A DNA stretch of 64,000 bases from Staphylococcus sp. IVB6240. Lineage in GTDB: Bacteria > Bacillota > Bacilli > Staphylococcales > Staphylococcaceae. The stretch lies in the NCBI RefSeq assembly GCF_025558425.1, contig NZ_CP094718.1:806001-870000 (forward strand), read 5' to 3'. The notes under the pieces are model-generated. The model did no database searches. It was not told where the DNA came from and was given only the letters and a program-made list of their open reading frames with translations. Position 1 is the first letter of the stretch, and the number at the start of each line of letters is the position of its first letter. The position numbers and the translations under genes were made by a program. Below, piece by piece: positions 49,439-61,842 of the stretch.

Positions 49439-50538
49439 TGTTTGAGAAACGTTATATTGTTCTAGAAGACGGTACATTTTATTCAGGTTTCAAGCTCGGT
49501 TCAGATACCTTAACAAAAGGCGAGATTGTTTTTAATACAGCAATGACAGGATACCAAGAAACCATTTCAGATCCGTCATATACTGGTCAAATTATTACAT
49601 TTACGTACCCACTAATTGGTAACTATGGTGTGAACTATGATGATTTTGAATCATTAACACCGACATTAAATGGGGTCGTTGTAAAAGAAGCGTGTGCATA
49701 TCCAAGCAACTTCCGTGCACAAAAATCATTTGATGAAGTGTTAAAAGAATATGACATTCCTGGTATCAGTGGGGTAGATACACGCAGTATTACGAAAAAA
49801 ATTCGTGAACATGGTGTGTTGAAAGCAGCATTTGTTGACAATAAAGATGAAATAAATGAAATGGTTGAAACATTAAAAGCAGTTAAGCTTCCAAGAACAG
49901 AAGTACCAACTGTATCAACGAAAACACCATATGTATCAACAGGATTTGATAAACGTGTGGTACTTGTTGACTTCGGTAAAAAACAAAATATCGTTCGTGA
50001 GTTAAATGCACGTGGTTGTGAAGTAACAGTTGTCCCTTATGACACTACAGCAGAAGAAATTTTAAAAATGTCTCCGGACGGCGTGATGTTATCAAACGGC
50101 CCTGGAGATCCAGATGATGTAAAAGTTGCATTAGATATGATTAATGGTATTCTCGGTAAAATCCCATTCTTTGGTATTTGCCTAGGACATCAGTTATTCG
50201 CACTATCACAAGGTGCTACATCATTTAAGATGAAATTCGGTCATCGTGGTGCTAACCATCCAGTTAAAGATTTAGCAACTGGCAAAATCGCTTTAACAAG
50301 TCAAAACCATGGTTATGCGATTGATGAAGCATCGATTGCGAATACAGACTTAGAAATTACACACATTGCATTGAATGATGGAACGGTTGAAGGCTTAAAA
50401 CATAAAACATTACCAGCCTTTTCAGTTCAATACCATCCAGAAGCATGTCCAGGTCCAACAGATTCAAACTATTTATTCGATCAATTCATCGACTTAATGG
50501 AAGAATACAAACAAAAGGAGCGCGTTCACAATGCCTAA
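49438..50538 (+). CDS. carA: Carbamoyl phosphate synthase small subunit
   Basis: 366 residues; ATG 49438 overlaps the pyrC stop, with GAGGGGG inside the pyrC end. The C-terminal class I glutamine amidotransferase has the nucleophile in [12 protein letters not shown] and the His-Glu pair in [10 protein letters not shown]; the N-terminal part has [19 protein letters not shown]. It supplies ammonia to CarB. Overlaps carB by eight bases. Confidence 0.98.
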   Translation: MFEKRYIVLEDGTFYSGFKLGSDTLTKGEIVFNTAMTGYQETISDPSYTGQIITFTYPLIGNYGVNYDDFESLTPTLNGVVVKEACAYPSNFRAQKSFDEVLKEYDIPGISGVDTRSITKKIREHGVLKAAFVDNKDEINEMVETLKAVKLPRTEVPTVSTKTPYVSTGFDKRVVLVDFGKKQNIVRELNARGCEVTVVPYDTTAEEILKMSPDGVMLSNGPGDPDDVKVALDMINGILGKIPFFGICLGHQLFALSQGATSFKMKFGHRGANHPVKDLATGKIALTSQNHGYAIDEASIANTDLEITHIALNDGTVEGLKHKTLPAFSVQYHPEACPGPTDSNYLFDQFIDLMEEYKQKERVHNA

Positions 50539-53500
50539 AAGAAATGATATCAAAACAATTCTTGTAATTGGGTCAGGTCCAATCATTATCGGTCAAGCTG
50601 CAGAATTTGACTATGCAGGGACACAAGCATGTCTTGCATTAAAAGAAGAAGGGTATCGCGTTATCTTAGTTAACTCTAACCCTGCAACCATTATGACGGA
50701 TAAAGAAATTGCCGATAAAGTCTATATCGAACCGCTAACACATGACTTTATCGCACGTATCATTCGTAAAGAACAACCAGATGCGTTACTTCCAACATTA
50801 GGTGGACAAACAGGTTTGAACATGGCCATTGAACTACATGAAAGTGGCGTGCTTGAATCTAACAATGTGCAATTGTTAGGTACAGAGTTATCATCAATTA
50901 ACCAAGCGGAAGACAGAGAATTATTCCGTACATTGATGAACGACTTAAATGTACCTTTTCCTGAAAGTGACATTGTTAATACATTAGAACAAGCCTTTGC
51001 TTTCAAAGAACAAGTGGGTTATCCATTAATCGTACGTCCTGCCTTCACAATGGGTGGAACAGGTGGCGGTATTTGTCATAATGATGAAGAGCTACAAGAA
51101 GTGGTATCGAACGGTTTGAAATACAGCCCAGCCACACAATGTTTAATTGAGAAATCAATCGCTGGATATAAAGAGATTGAGTATGAAGTGATGCGAGACA
51201 AAAACGATAACGCCATTGTTGTATGTAACATGGAAAACATTGACCCAGTCGGCATTCATACAGGTGATTCAGTTGTTGTTGCACCGAGCCAAACATTGTC
51301 TGATGTGGAATACCAAATGTTACGTGACGTATCATTAAAAGTCATTCGCGCCTTAGGTATTGAAGGGGGATGTAACGTACAACTCGCCTTAGACCCACAC
51401 TCAATGAATTACTACATTATCGAGGTAAACCCACGTGTATCACGTTCATCAGCGCTTGCATCTAAAGCAACAGGCTATCCAATTGCGAAATTAGCTGCAA
51501 AAATTGCGGTCGGCTTAACATTGGATGAGATGAAAAACCCAGTAACAGGTACATCATACGCAGCATTTGAACCAAGCTTAGACTATATCGTATCTAAAAT
51601 CCCTCGCTTCCCATTTGATAAATTCGAAAAAGGTGAACGTGAATTAGGAACACAAATGAAGGCGACTGGGGAAGTCATGTCGATAGGTCGTACGTACGAA
51701 GAGTCATTGCTCAAAGCTATTCGCTCACTGGAGTATGGTGTGCATCATCTCGGCTTACCAAATGGCGAATCATTCGACCTTGACTACATTAAAAAGCGTA
51801 TTGAAGCACAGGATGACGAACGTCTCTTCTTTATAGGAGAAGCGATTCGTCGAGGGACAACATTAGAAGAACTACATGAAATGACTAAAATTGATTACTT
51901 CTTCTTAAATAAATTCAAAAATATCATTGATATCGAACATACCCTTAAAGAAAATAAAGGGGATATTGATTACTTGAGATTGGCCAAACGTTATGGCTTT
52001 AGTGACCGTACAATTGCGCATCGCTTTGAAATGACAGAAGAAGCGGTTGCACAATTACGTCAAGAACATGATATTCACCCAGTTTACAAAATGGTTGATA
52101 CATGTGCGGCAGAATTTGAATCTGCAACGCCTTATTACTATGGTACTTATGAAGAAGAGAATGAATCGATTGTTACTGACAAAGAAAAGATCATCGTTTT
52201 AGGTTCTGGTCCTATCCGAATTGGACAAGGGGTAGAATTTGACTACGCGACAGTACACGCTGTATGGGCCATTCAAAATGCAGGTTATGAAGCCATAATC
52301 GTAAACAATAACCCTGAAACGGTATCAACGGACTTCTCAATTTCAGATAAATTATACTTCGAGCCACTGACAGAAGAAGATGTTATGAGCATTATCAACC
52401 TCGAACAGCCTAAAGGTGTGGTTGTTCAGTTTGGTGGACAAACAGCGATTAACTTGGCAGATAAGTTAGCAAAACATGGTGTGAAAATTTTAGGTACATC
52501 ATTAGAAGACTTAAACCGAGCGGAAGACCGTAAAGAATTTGAAGCCTTATTGCGTAACATCGATGTGCCACAACCAAAAGGTAAGACAGCAACATCAGCA
52601 CAGGAAGCACTAGACAACGCACGTGAAATTGGTTACCCGGTTGTCGTACGACCTTCATATGTACTTGGTGGACGTGCGATGGAAATTGTCTATAATGATG
52701 ATGAACTTCATAACTATATGACAGAAGCGGTAAAAGCAAGCCCGGATCATCCAGTCCTTGTAGACCGTTACTTAACAGGTAAGGAAATCGAAGTGGATGC
52801 CATTTGTGATGGGGAAACAGTGATTATCCCAGGTATTATGGAACATATCGAACGTGCCGGTGTCCATTCAGGAGACTCAATTGCAGTATACCCACCACAA
52901 ACATTGTCACAAGAAGAAATTGATACACTGGAAGCATACACAGTGAAGTTAGCAAAAGGGTTAAACATTGTGGGCTTAATCAATATCCAGTTTGTTTTAG
53001 CACACGATGGCGTTTATGTCCTAGAAGTAAACCCACGTGCCAGTCGTACAGTACCATTTTTAAGTAAAATTACAGGCATTCAAATGGCGCAATTGGCTAT
53101 GCGTGCCATCATGGGAGAAAAATTAGCAGATCTTGGATTTAAACAAGGGGTTCAACCATATCAAGAAGGTGTCTTCGTTAAAGCACCAGTATTCAGCTTT
53201 AACAAGTTGAAAAATGTAGATATCACACTTGGACCGGAAATGAAATCAACAGGTGAAGTCATGGGACGTGACTTAACACTTGAAAAAGCCTTATTCAAAG
53301 GTTTAACAGCATCAGGTATGACGGTTAAAGACTACGGTACAGCACTGATTACCGTAAGTGATAAAGATAAAGATGAAATGGTAAAAATCGCGCAAAGATT
53401 GAATGCGGTAGGTTATAAAATTATCGCAACAGCAGGGACAGCGCAAAAACTAGCAGATCATGGTATCAAAGTAGAAACAGTTGGCAAAATTGGTGGACAA

Positions 53501-53704
53501 GATGACTTGATCTCTAAAATCCAAGGTGGCGACGTGCAAATTGTAATTAATACAATGACAAAAGGTAAAACGATTGCACGAGATGGTTTCCAAATCCGTC
53601 GTACTTCAGTAGAGAACGGCGTACCATGTTTAACATCATTAGATACAGCGAATGCATTAACAAACGTTATTGAAAGCATGACATTCTCAATGCGTAATAT
53701 GTAG
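50531..53704 (+). CDS. carB: Carbamoyl phosphate synthase large subunit
   Basis: 1057 residues from ATG 50531 after AAAGGAGCG. Two homologous ATP-grasp halves: [19 protein letters not shown] at the start and [19 protein letters not shown] near 558; the ends of each grasp domain ([18 protein letters not shown] and [18 protein letters not shown]) are present. A methylglyoxal synthase-like allosteric domain closes the chain ([13 protein letters not shown]). It makes carbamoyl phosphate. Confidence 0.98.
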   Translation: MPKRNDIKTILVIGSGPIIIGQAAEFDYAGTQACLALKEEGYRVILVNSNPATIMTDKEIADKVYIEPLTHDFIARIIRKEQPDALLPTLGGQTGLNMAIELHESGVLESNNVQLLGTELSSINQAEDRELFRTLMNDLNVPFPESDIVNTLEQAFAFKEQVGYPLIVRPAFTMGGTGGGICHNDEELQEVVSNGLKYSPATQCLIEKSIAGYKEIEYEVMRDKNDNAIVVCNMENIDPVGIHTGDSVVVAPSQTLSDVEYQMLRDVSLKVIRALGIEGGCNVQLALDPHSMNYYIIEVNPRVSRSSALASKATGYPIAKLAAKIAVGLTLDEMKNPVTGTSYAAFEPSLDYIVSKIPRFPFDKFEKGERELGTQMKATGEVMSIGRTYEESLLKAIRSLEYGVHHLGLPNGESFDLDYIKKRIEAQDDERLFFIGEAIRRGTTLEELHEMTKIDYFFLNKFKNIIDIEHTLKENKGDIDYLRLAKRYGFSDRTIAHRFEMTEEAVAQLRQEHDIHPVYKMVDTCAAEFESATPYYYGTYEEENESIVTDKEKIIVLGSGPIRIGQGVEFDYATVHAVWAIQNAGYEAIIVNNNPETVSTDFSISDKLYFEPLTEEDVMSIINLEQPKGVVVQFGGQTAINLADKLAKHGVKILGTSLEDLNRAEDRKEFEALLRNIDVPQPKGKTATSAQEALDNAREIGYPVVVRPSYVLGGRAMEIVYNDDELHNYMTEAVKASPDHPVLVDRYLTGKEIEVDAICDGETVIIPGIMEHIERAGVHSGDSIAVYPPQTLSQEEIDTLEAYTVKLAKGLNIVGLINIQFVLAHDGVYVLEVNPRASRTVPFLSKITGIQMAQLAMRAIMGEKLADLGFKQGVQPYQEGVFVKAPVFSFNKLKNVDITLGPEMKSTGEVMGRDLTLEKALFKGLTASGMTVKDYGTALITVSDKDKDEMVKIAQRLNAVGYKIIATAGTAQKLADHGIKVETVGKIGGQDDLISKIQGGDVQIVINTMTKGKTIARDGFQIRRTSVENGVPCLTSLDTANALTNVIESMTFSMRNM

Positions 53705-53718
53705 GAGGGACGAAAGCG

Positions 53719-55400
<1,682 letters not shown>

Positions 55401-56093
55401 ATGAAACAGACACCGATTATCGCATTAGATTTTGCGACAAAAGAAGAAGTGATGACATTTTTAGCCAAGTTTGATACACCTTTATTTGTAAAAGTAGGTA
55501 TGGAGCTATTTTATCAAACAGGCCCTGCATTACTTGAAGAAATCAAAGAACAAGGACATGATATTTTCCTAGACTTAAAACTTCATGATATTCCAAATAC
55601 AGTTGGAAAAGCAATGGAAGGCTTAGGTCGATTGAATGTCGACTTAGTTAATGTGCATGCAGCAGGTGGTTCAGTGATGATGCAACGCGCAGTTGAAGGA
55701 TTAAGACGTACAAATCCTGATACGAAGATTATTGCAGTCACACAATTAACTTCAACAACAGAGCAACAACTGCATGATGAACAGAAAATCGATATGACAA
55801 TGGAAGAAGCGGTATGTCATTACGCGAAACTTGCACAGGATTCTGGATTGGATGGTGTAGTTTGTTCACCACTAGAAGCAGCACCAATTACAGAGCACTG
55901 TGGGAAAGACTTTTTAAAGGTAACGCCTGGTGTACGTCCAGCAAACACTGCTGTGAATGACCAGAAGCGTGTCACGACGCCTGAACAGGCAAAGGCACTT
56001 GGTTCGACGCATATTGTAGTAGGGAGACCGATTACACAAAGTGATGATCCGGTCGCAAGTTATCAACAAATTACAGAAAGTTGGTTAGGTTAA
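55401..56093 (+). CDS. pyrF: Orotidine 5'-phosphate decarboxylase
   Basis: 230 residues from ATG 55401 right after the pyrD stop, ribosome binding site AAGGAGGG inside pyr[30 protein letters not shown] (catalytic Lys-Asp-Lys set), [10 protein letters not shown] and VTPGVRPA are all in place. It decarboxylates OMP to UMP. Overlaps pyrE by one base. Confidence 0.98.
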   Translation: MKQTPIIALDFATKEEVMTFLAKFDTPLFVKVGMELFYQTGPALLEEIKEQGHDIFLDLKLHDIPNTVGKAMEGLGRLNVDLVNVHAAGGSVMMQRAVEGLRRTNPDTKIIAVTQLTSTTEQQLHDEQKIDMTMEEAVCHYAKLAQDSGLDGVVCSPLEAAPITEHCGKDFLKVTPGVRPANTAVNDQKRVTTPEQAKALGSTHIVVGRPITQSDDPVASYQQITESWLG

Positions 56094-56701
56094 TGGTAAA
56101 AGCAATTGCACAATCATTATTAGATATCGAAGCAGTCTCATTGTCACCGAATGACATGTTTACATGGAGTTCAGGTATTAAATCACCTATTTATTGTGAT
56201 AATCGAATTACATTAGGATTCCCAGAAGTACGTGAAGCGATTCGTGATGGTTTAGTAGAATTAATCGAAAAACATTTCCCAGATGTAGACATCGTATCAG
56301 GTACTGCAACAGCGGGTATTCCACATGCAGCATACGTGTCAGATAAAATGAACTTACCAATGAACTATGTCCGTTCAAAAAGTAAAAGTCATGGTAAGCA
56401 AAACCAAATTGAAGGTGCAAATAGTAACGGGAAGAAAGTCGTTGTCATTGAAGACTTAATCTCAACAGGAGGTTCTTCAATTACAGCTGTGGAAGCATTG
56501 CGTGAAGCCGGCGCTGAAGTTTTAGGTGTTGTTGCCATCTTTACTTATGGCTTACAAAAAGCAGATGATATGTTCGGAGAGGCAAAAGTACCATTCTATA
56601 CAATCAGTAACTATGATGAATTGATTGAAGTGGCAGAAGCACAAGGTAAAATCACTTCAGAAGATATTGATACATTGGTGTCTTGGAGAAATCAATTATA
56701 A
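56093..56701 (+). CDS. pyrE: Orotate phosphoribosyltransferase
   Basis: 202 residues from ATG 56093, which overlaps the pyrF stop (TAATG); upstream TTG in the same frame lies inside pyrF and is not needed. [51 protein letters not shown] and the PRPP loop [21 protein letters not shown] define the family. It makes OMP from orotate and PRPP and ends the operon. Confidence 0.98.
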   Translation: MVKAIAQSLLDIEAVSLSPNDMFTWSSGIKSPIYCDNRITLGFPEVREAIRDGLVELIEKHFPDVDIVSGTATAGIPHAAYVSDKMNLPMNYVRSKSKSHGKQNQIEGANSNGKKVVVIEDLISTGGSSITAVEALREAGAEVLGVVAIFTYGLQKADDMFGEAKVPFYTISNYDELIEVAEAQGKITSEDIDTLVSWRNQL

Positions 56702-56727
56702 TTAAATAAATGACTCTTTACCTTTGT

Positions 56728-56763
56728 GGTGGGATGGCATGAAATGCTATCCCGCCTTTTTTT
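56728..56763 (+). terminator. Terminator of the pyr operon
   Basis: GGTGGGATGGCAT and ATGCTATCCCGCC form a 13-bp stem (two G-U) with loop GAA, followed by TTTTTTT. Confidence 0.92.
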
Positions 56764-56849
56764 ATATTTTGAATCATTTAGCTATATACAAGATTTATCA
56801 GACCGTTCAGCATGAAAGTTGAATGTTTTTTCTTATTAAATTGTAATGT

Positions 56850-56884
56850 TTGACATATAGTACACCTAGGTGTGCTATATGTCA
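56850..56884 (+). promoter_or_regulatory. Promoter and 34-bp palindromic operator of the MarR gene
   Basis: From 56851 to 56884 each 17-base half (TGACATATAGTACACCT, then its mirror) is self-complementary except for one pair, 32 of 34 positions. It includes the -35 TTGACA (56850-56855) and a -10-like TATAT near 56876, and ends just before the ribosome binding site. A repressor bound here would block its own promoter. Confidence 0.82.
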
Positions 56885-56897
56885 AAGGAGGTTAGGT

Positions 56898-57338
56898 ATG
56901 GATCAATCCACCTTTGAAGAATTTAACAATATGCATTTAACATTTATTAAAGTGAATCAACTTATCAATGAAGTGATTGAAGAACAGAACATTGATATCT
57001 CTAGGGAACAATTAGGTGTTTTTAAATTATTACTCAAGCACAAACAGCTTCCTTTAAAGACTATTGCGGAGAAACAAGGTGTTTTTAAAACAGCCATTTC
57101 TAAAAGAGTGAAAAAATTAGAGGAAAAAGGTTTTGTGACACGAATTAGTTCATCAGATAAAAGAGAAAAAGTGATTACACTAACAGATGAGGGCATCCGT
57201 TTTTATGAAGAAAGACAACGCATTCTTTATGAATCATTCATGAAGAAATTAAATTTAGACAAAGTACAAGCAGCTGAATTTTTTTCAAATATGCGTGAAG
57301 TTGACCAGTTGCTAAAACAAGGAGAGAAAAATATATGA
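56898..57338 (+). CDS. MarR family transcriptional regulator
   Basis: 146 residues from ATG 56898 after AAAGGAGG; a longer frame back to 56850 lies in the operator and has no ribosome binding site. Winged helix: LPLKTIAEKQGVFKTAISKRVKKLEEKGFVTRI, then SSDKREKVITLTDEG as the wing. It overlaps the hydrolase gene (ATGA), so the two are one operon, presumably autorepressed through the palindrome upstream. Ligand unknown. Confidence 0.93.
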   Translation: MDQSTFEEFNNMHLTFIKVNQLINEVIEEQNIDISREQLGVFKLLLKHKQLPLKTIAEKQGVFKTAISKRVKKLEEKGFVTRISSSDKREKVITLTDEGIRFYEERQRILYESFMKKLNLDKVQAAEFFSNMREVDQLLKQGEKNI

Positions 57339-58159
57339 CAAACGACATCAAGATACATGTATTACACACAGGAGAAGTCATTGTTGACGAAGCACTTCCA
57401 TTCGGCTATGAATCAAACAGACCACTTGCTTGGACAGGGTTATTCCGTTCAAAGAAACATCAGATTAGTATTCCAGTATCTGTATATTTAGTTGAACATC
57501 CAAAAGGTTGAATATTAATTGATACAGGCTGGCATACAGATAATAGAACGAAACAAATTAGAAACTTACTCTTCCAATATCCGGTCAACAAGGCTGATTT
57601 ACCTGAAGGACAAGCAGTACATGAACAATTAAAACGATTGGGATACGAACCGAAAGACATTGATTATGTGTTAATGAGTCATATGCATTGTGATCATGTT
57701 GATGGTTTAAGACATGTTAAAGATGCTAAAAATATTTTATTAAGTGAGCCTGAATTCAAAGCGATTAAAAAGGATAAAATGCATTATCTTTCTCATGAGT
57801 GGAAGGGTGTTACGCTCAAATCATTCCCATTATCACATACTGGATTAGGTCCAAAAGGTTATTCATTTGATTTATTTGGTGATCAAACAGTTCAAATGAT
57901 ATGGTGTCCGGGGCACAGTAAAGGATTATGTGCAACGATGATAAAAAAAGAAGATGATGACAAATTCGTATTATTAGCAGCTGATGTTGGCTATGCAAAT
58001 AAATCTTGGGAAGAAAATATTTTACCAGGTGTATTAGATAACAAAGAAGAAGCGCGTGCATCATTGAATTGGGTGAAAAAGAAAGCAAATGATGAAAATT
58101 GTATCGAAGCTTTAGCAAACCATGATGCGAATACAAAACCGCATGTCATTACATTATAA
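57335..58159 (+). pseudogene. Metallo-beta-lactamase fold hydrolase (AHL lactonase-like), interrupted by TGA
   Basis: ATG 57335 begins a frame of 274 residues that is open except for TGA at codon 59 (57509-57511). Before it the frame reads ...VSVYLVEHPKG and after it ILIDTGWHTDNRTKQ, so no frame change is involved. The zinc motif SHMHCDHVDG, then FPLSHTGLGPKGYSF, PGHSKG and ADVGY are typical of the AHL lactonase-like branch. Restart is possible at TTG 57638, but that product would lack the first strands of the fold. Likely a recent nonsense mutation. Confidence 0.88.
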
Positions 58160-58173
58160 GTGTGAAGAGCCAG

Positions 58174-58204
58174 AAAAAAAGACCTCCAAGTGAGGTCTTT
58201 TTTG
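58174..58204. terminator. Bidirectional terminator
   Basis: GACCTC and GAGGTC pair around CAAGT, flanked by seven A on the left and seven T on the right, so it serves the hydrolase operon and the convergent VOC gene. Confidence 0.88.
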
Positions 58205-58206
58205 CG

Positions 58207-58620
58207 TTATTTTTGCTTTTCGGGTAAGGCGAGTTGGAAGTTCATACCAAACTTGTCTTGTACCCAAGCGAATTCGCGATATTGAGGCGGCATTGCTGTT
58301 TTAGGCATTAGAATCGCGCCACCATCTTTTAAGCCATTGAAGAGACGTTCCATTTCAAAGACATCTTTTACAGTAATATAAAGTGATGTGGCAGGTGTCA
58401 TTTCGATTGGTGTACCATTGATATTGTCAATCGCCATGAAAACTTGATTGTTCAAAGTAAAGATGGCGTGTTGTACTTTGCCAGCTTGTTCTGGTGTTGT
58501 TTCATCGTATTTGACCATTGTAATGATTTCGCTGTCTTCAAAAAGTGATGTGTACTTTTTAATGGCTGCTTCTGCATCGCCATTAAACATTAAAAATGGT
58601 GTGATTTTAGGAATTTGCAT
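58207..58620 (-). CDS. VOC family protein (PhnB/glyoxalase-like)
   Basis: 137 residues on the minus strand, ATG at 58620 after AAAGGAG. It begins QIPKITPFLMFNGDAEAAIKKYTSLFEDS and ends FAWVQDKFGMNFQLAL, the pattern of PhnB-like vicinal oxygen chelate proteins. The fold is two beta-alpha-beta-beta-beta modules. Function unknown; such proteins occur in many staphylococci. Confidence 0.9.
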   Translation of the reverse strand: MQIPKITPFLMFNGDAEAAIKKYTSLFEDSEIITMVKYDETTPEQAGKVQHAIFTLNNQVFMAIDNINGTPIEMTPATSLYITVKDVFEMERLFNGLKDGGAILMPKTAMPPQYREFAWVQDKFGMNFQLALPEKQK

Positions 58621-58745
58621 TTGTATTAACTCCTTTGCAATATAATTTTAAACTTACTATTTACAGAACTTGCATAGTCTTACACTTTTACTTCTTTATA
58701 TAACCAGTTACAATAAGAATAAATCATATGTGGAGGTTATTATTG

Positions 58746-58835
58746 ATGATTAGCATGAATTTAGTGATTCCAATATTAGCAATGTTAGCCATTCTTGGTT
58801 TAGGTTGGCTATTCTTACGTTGGTATTTAAGATAA
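58746..58835 (+). CDS. Small single-span membrane peptide
   Basis: 29 residues from ATG 58746 (or ATG 58755), nine bases after GGAGG (58732-58736), to TAA 58833-58835. Sequence MISMNLVIPILAMLAILGL followed by GWLFLRWYLR is one membrane span with a basic end. It stops 3 bases before the end of the convergent rqcH gene. Too short for normal callers. Function unknown. Confidence 0.55.
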   Translation: MISMNLVIPILAMLAILGLGWLFLRWYLR

Positions 58836-58838
58836 CAC

Positions 58839-60545
58839 TTATTTAGACTCTGATTGTTTTAAAGATTGAATTTTATCATAATCCGGTGTGGCATAGCGTG
58901 TTTGTTGATGATCATATGTCACAAACCCAGGCTTTGCACCACTCGGCTTATGGACATGCTTAATCTGTGTAAAGTCTACAGGAATTTGACCCGATTGACC
59001 CGCTTTTGAAAAGTATGCAGCAATCATCGCAGCTTCATCTATTGTTTGATCAGAAGGGGCATCGTTTAAGATAACGACGTGACTGCCCGGAAAATCTTTT
59101 GTATGGAACCAATAGTGTGATTTTTGTGCACGTTTATTTGTTAGGTAATCATTTTGTTTGTTATTTTTACCGACAAGAATGGTATCGCCATCTGTAGACT
59201 GATAGGCTTGTAATTTGATTGCGCCTGATTTCTTTTTCTTATGCTGTTTACGTTGGCGAATAAAGCCTTGCTCAGCTAATTCCTCACGAATTTCATCTAT
59301 ATCGTCCACTGTAATATGTGCCAGTTGCTGCTCAATATTTTCGAAATACTGTATATTTTCCTCTGTTAAGGTTAATTGGTGTGTGAGCTCGCGTTCGCGT
59401 GTTTTCATACGATTATACTGCTTATAGTAGTATTGCGCGTTTTCTGCTGGAGACTTTGTTGGATTCAACGGTATCGTCACTTGTTCCCCCGTATAATAAT
59501 TGAGCGCCTCTAACGATTTATCTCCTTGTTTCAACTGATAAATATTTGCTGTAATTAATTCTCCGTATAGTTGTTGTAACTCTTTTTCTTGTGTGCCTTG
59601 TTGTTCATCTAATAACTTGCGATATTTATTTTGATACTTCTGTAATAGTTGTTGAACAAGTTTTACGAGGTCATTGGCACGTTGTTTGACACGTGCGCGT
59701 TCACCACGTGCATCATAAAAGCGATCTAGCAATTCGTGGAGAGATTCATAACGCACAACGTCATCATCAAATTGTGATAATGCCATAAAGTAAAAATCTT
59801 CTTTACCTGTCTCATGATTTTTATGAAAAACAGGTACATCTGCTTCATCAGTCTCAGCCATAACTTCATCAAATGCTTCAGGCAACGTATGTGCTGTCAT
59901 AAAGTGACGACGTGACACAATCTCTTTTGTAATTAAAGGAGAGAAACCTTCAAAAGCCTGTAGCAATTGTCGGTCGATACGTCCTGCATTAAAATCTACA
60001 AACTGTAATACATCTTCACCACGATAGTCATATGGATTGTTTTTATTTTGAGCAGGGGGACCTTCATACTGAAAGCCTGGCATCACGGTACGATATTGAT
60101 TGGTATTTGGTGTGAGGTGTTTAAAACCTTCAATAATTTTATATTCCTCATTAACTAGAATAAGATTACTATGTTTCCCCATAATTTCTAAAATAACGGT
60201 TCTATGAATTGTATCGCCAATCTCATCTTTACTTTCAACATCTATTTCCACACGACGGTCATTATCAATTTGACGTATGGCACGAATGATGCCACCTTCA
60301 AGATGTTTACGAAAGACACGTGCGAACATGGGTGGCTCAAACGGATTATCGTACTTTTTAGTTGTAAGATGAATACGTGCAAAGTTAGGGTGAATGGATA
60401 ACAAGAGCTGATGATTTTTACGATTTTGTCGTATGACCATCAAGATTGTATCATTCTCCGGTTGGTTAATTTTATGAATACGACCGCTGACTAAACTTTG
60501 TAAATCAGCAACCATTTTTCTCGTGAAGAGGCCATCAAAAGCCAT
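58839..60545 (-). CDS. rqcH: Rqc2 homolog RqcH (NFACT protein, formerly fibronectin-binding protein A)
   Basis: 568 residues on the minus strand; ATG at 60545 after AAAGGTGG. Domains: NFACT-N (1-about 170) with the conserved NDRR in QIDNDRRVEID, helical middle with coiled coil (about 270-440), and NFACT-R with SHYWFHTKDFPGSHVVI near 480. RqcH binds stalled 50S subunits and recruits tRNA-Ala to add alanine tails to stuck chains. Older reports name it a fibronectin-binding protein. Confidence 0.95.
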   Translation of the reverse strand: MAFDGLFTRKMVADLQSLVSGRIHKINQPENDTILMVIRQNRKNHQLLLSIHPNFARIHLTTKKYDNPFEPPMFARVFRKHLEGGIIRAIRQIDNDRRVEIDVESKDEIGDTIHRTVILEIMGKHSNLILVNEEYKIIEGFKHLTPNTNQYRTVMPGFQYEGPPAQNKNNPYDYRGEDVLQFVDFNAGRIDRQLLQAFEGFSPLITKEIVSRRHFMTAHTLPEAFDEVMAETDEADVPVFHKNHETGKEDFYFMALSQFDDDVVRYESLHELLDRFYDARGERARVKQRANDLVKLVQQLLQKYQNKYRKLLDEQQGTQEKELQQLYGELITANIYQLKQGDKSLEALNYYTGEQVTIPLNPTKSPAENAQYYYKQYNRMKTRERELTHQLTLTEENIQYFENIEQQLAHITVDDIDEIREELAEQGFIRQRKQHKKKKSGAIKLQAYQSTDGDTILVGKNNKQNDYLTNKRAQKSHYWFHTKDFPGSHVVILNDAPSDQTIDEAAMIAAYFSKAGQSGQIPVDFTQIKHVHKPSGAKPGFVTYDHQQTRYATPDYDKIQSLKQSESK

Positions 60546-60580
60546 ATTTCATTGCCACCTTTCTATTCATTCATTTCATT

Positions 60581-60589
60581 ATTATAACA
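60581..60589 (-). promoter_or_regulatory. Extended -10 promoter of rqcH
   Basis: On the minus strand TGTTATAAT at 60589-60581, 36 bases before the start. No good -35 is seen. Confidence 0.5.
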
Positions 60590-60710
60590 TACACAAATAA
60601 GGGATAGAGATTGTACGAATTGAGAATAGGAATAGACAACATATTTAATAAAAGATAAAAAACGAATATAGTTTATTGCTGGTTAAACAGCCTGCTTATG
60701 AATTTAGGAC

Positions 60711-60752
60711 GTGACATTTCGTTCATTTTATAATTATGTCGCATGCTTTTTT
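60711..60752 (+). terminator. Hairpin with T-run in the rqcH-gmk spacer
   Basis: GTGACAT (60711-60717) and ATGTCGC (60736-60742) pair, followed by ATGCTTTTTT. No gene precedes it on this strand, so its role is unclear. The rest of the 341-base spacer shows no ORF with a ribosome binding site. Confidence 0.35.
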
Positions 60753-60859
60753 ATAAAAATGTATTTCTAAATAACGTCACTTACTGTAAAATATGAAGTG
60801 TTGTAATACTCGCCCTATACAAGGGAAATCAACTTGTGTTAAGATATGATAATAACTAG

Positions 60860-61509
<650 letters not shown>

Positions 61510-61510
<1 letters not shown>

Positions 61511-61719
61511 TGTTATATCCACCGTTACATCATTTACAAGATAAAGTGAACTCTAAATACCTCATCGCAACGACAGCAGCTAAACGCGCAAGAGAAATTC
61601 AAGAAGACCCAGAAGGATTATTACTCGATGATTATACGAGTAAGAAGACGGTAGGACGCGCATTAGAAGAGATGGCTTCAAGTAAAGTTAAGCCGAATGT
61701 AGACTTAAAAGACTATTAA
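61510..61719 (+). CDS. rpoZ: RNA polymerase omega subunit
   Basis: 69 residues, ATG 61510 overlapping the gmk stop, ribosome binding site TTGGAGG inside gmk. It reads MLYPPLHHLQDKVNSKYLIA then TAAKRAREIQ and KKTVGRALEEMASSKVK, typical of staphylococcal omega. It helps RNA polymerase assemble. Confidence 0.96.
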
Positions 61720-61732
61720 TAAATATTGAATG

Positions 61733-61767
61733 AAGACTTGGCTCCGAGTGAGACTGAGTCTTTTTTT
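61733..61767 (+). terminator. Terminator after rpoZ
   Basis: AAGACT and AGTCTT pair with further inner pairing, followed by TTTTTTT. Confidence 0.7.
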
Positions 61768-61842
61768 CATAGATATATTCAGCAAAAATAAGCATAAATA
61801 TATTATAATGCTCATAAGAGTATAAAAATCAGGAGTGACATT

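Noticed and set aside
57509..57511. Selenocysteine at the in-frame TGA
   Set aside because: Staphylococci are not known to use selenocysteine and no SECIS-like hairpin is evident directly after the codon; a nonsense change is simpler.
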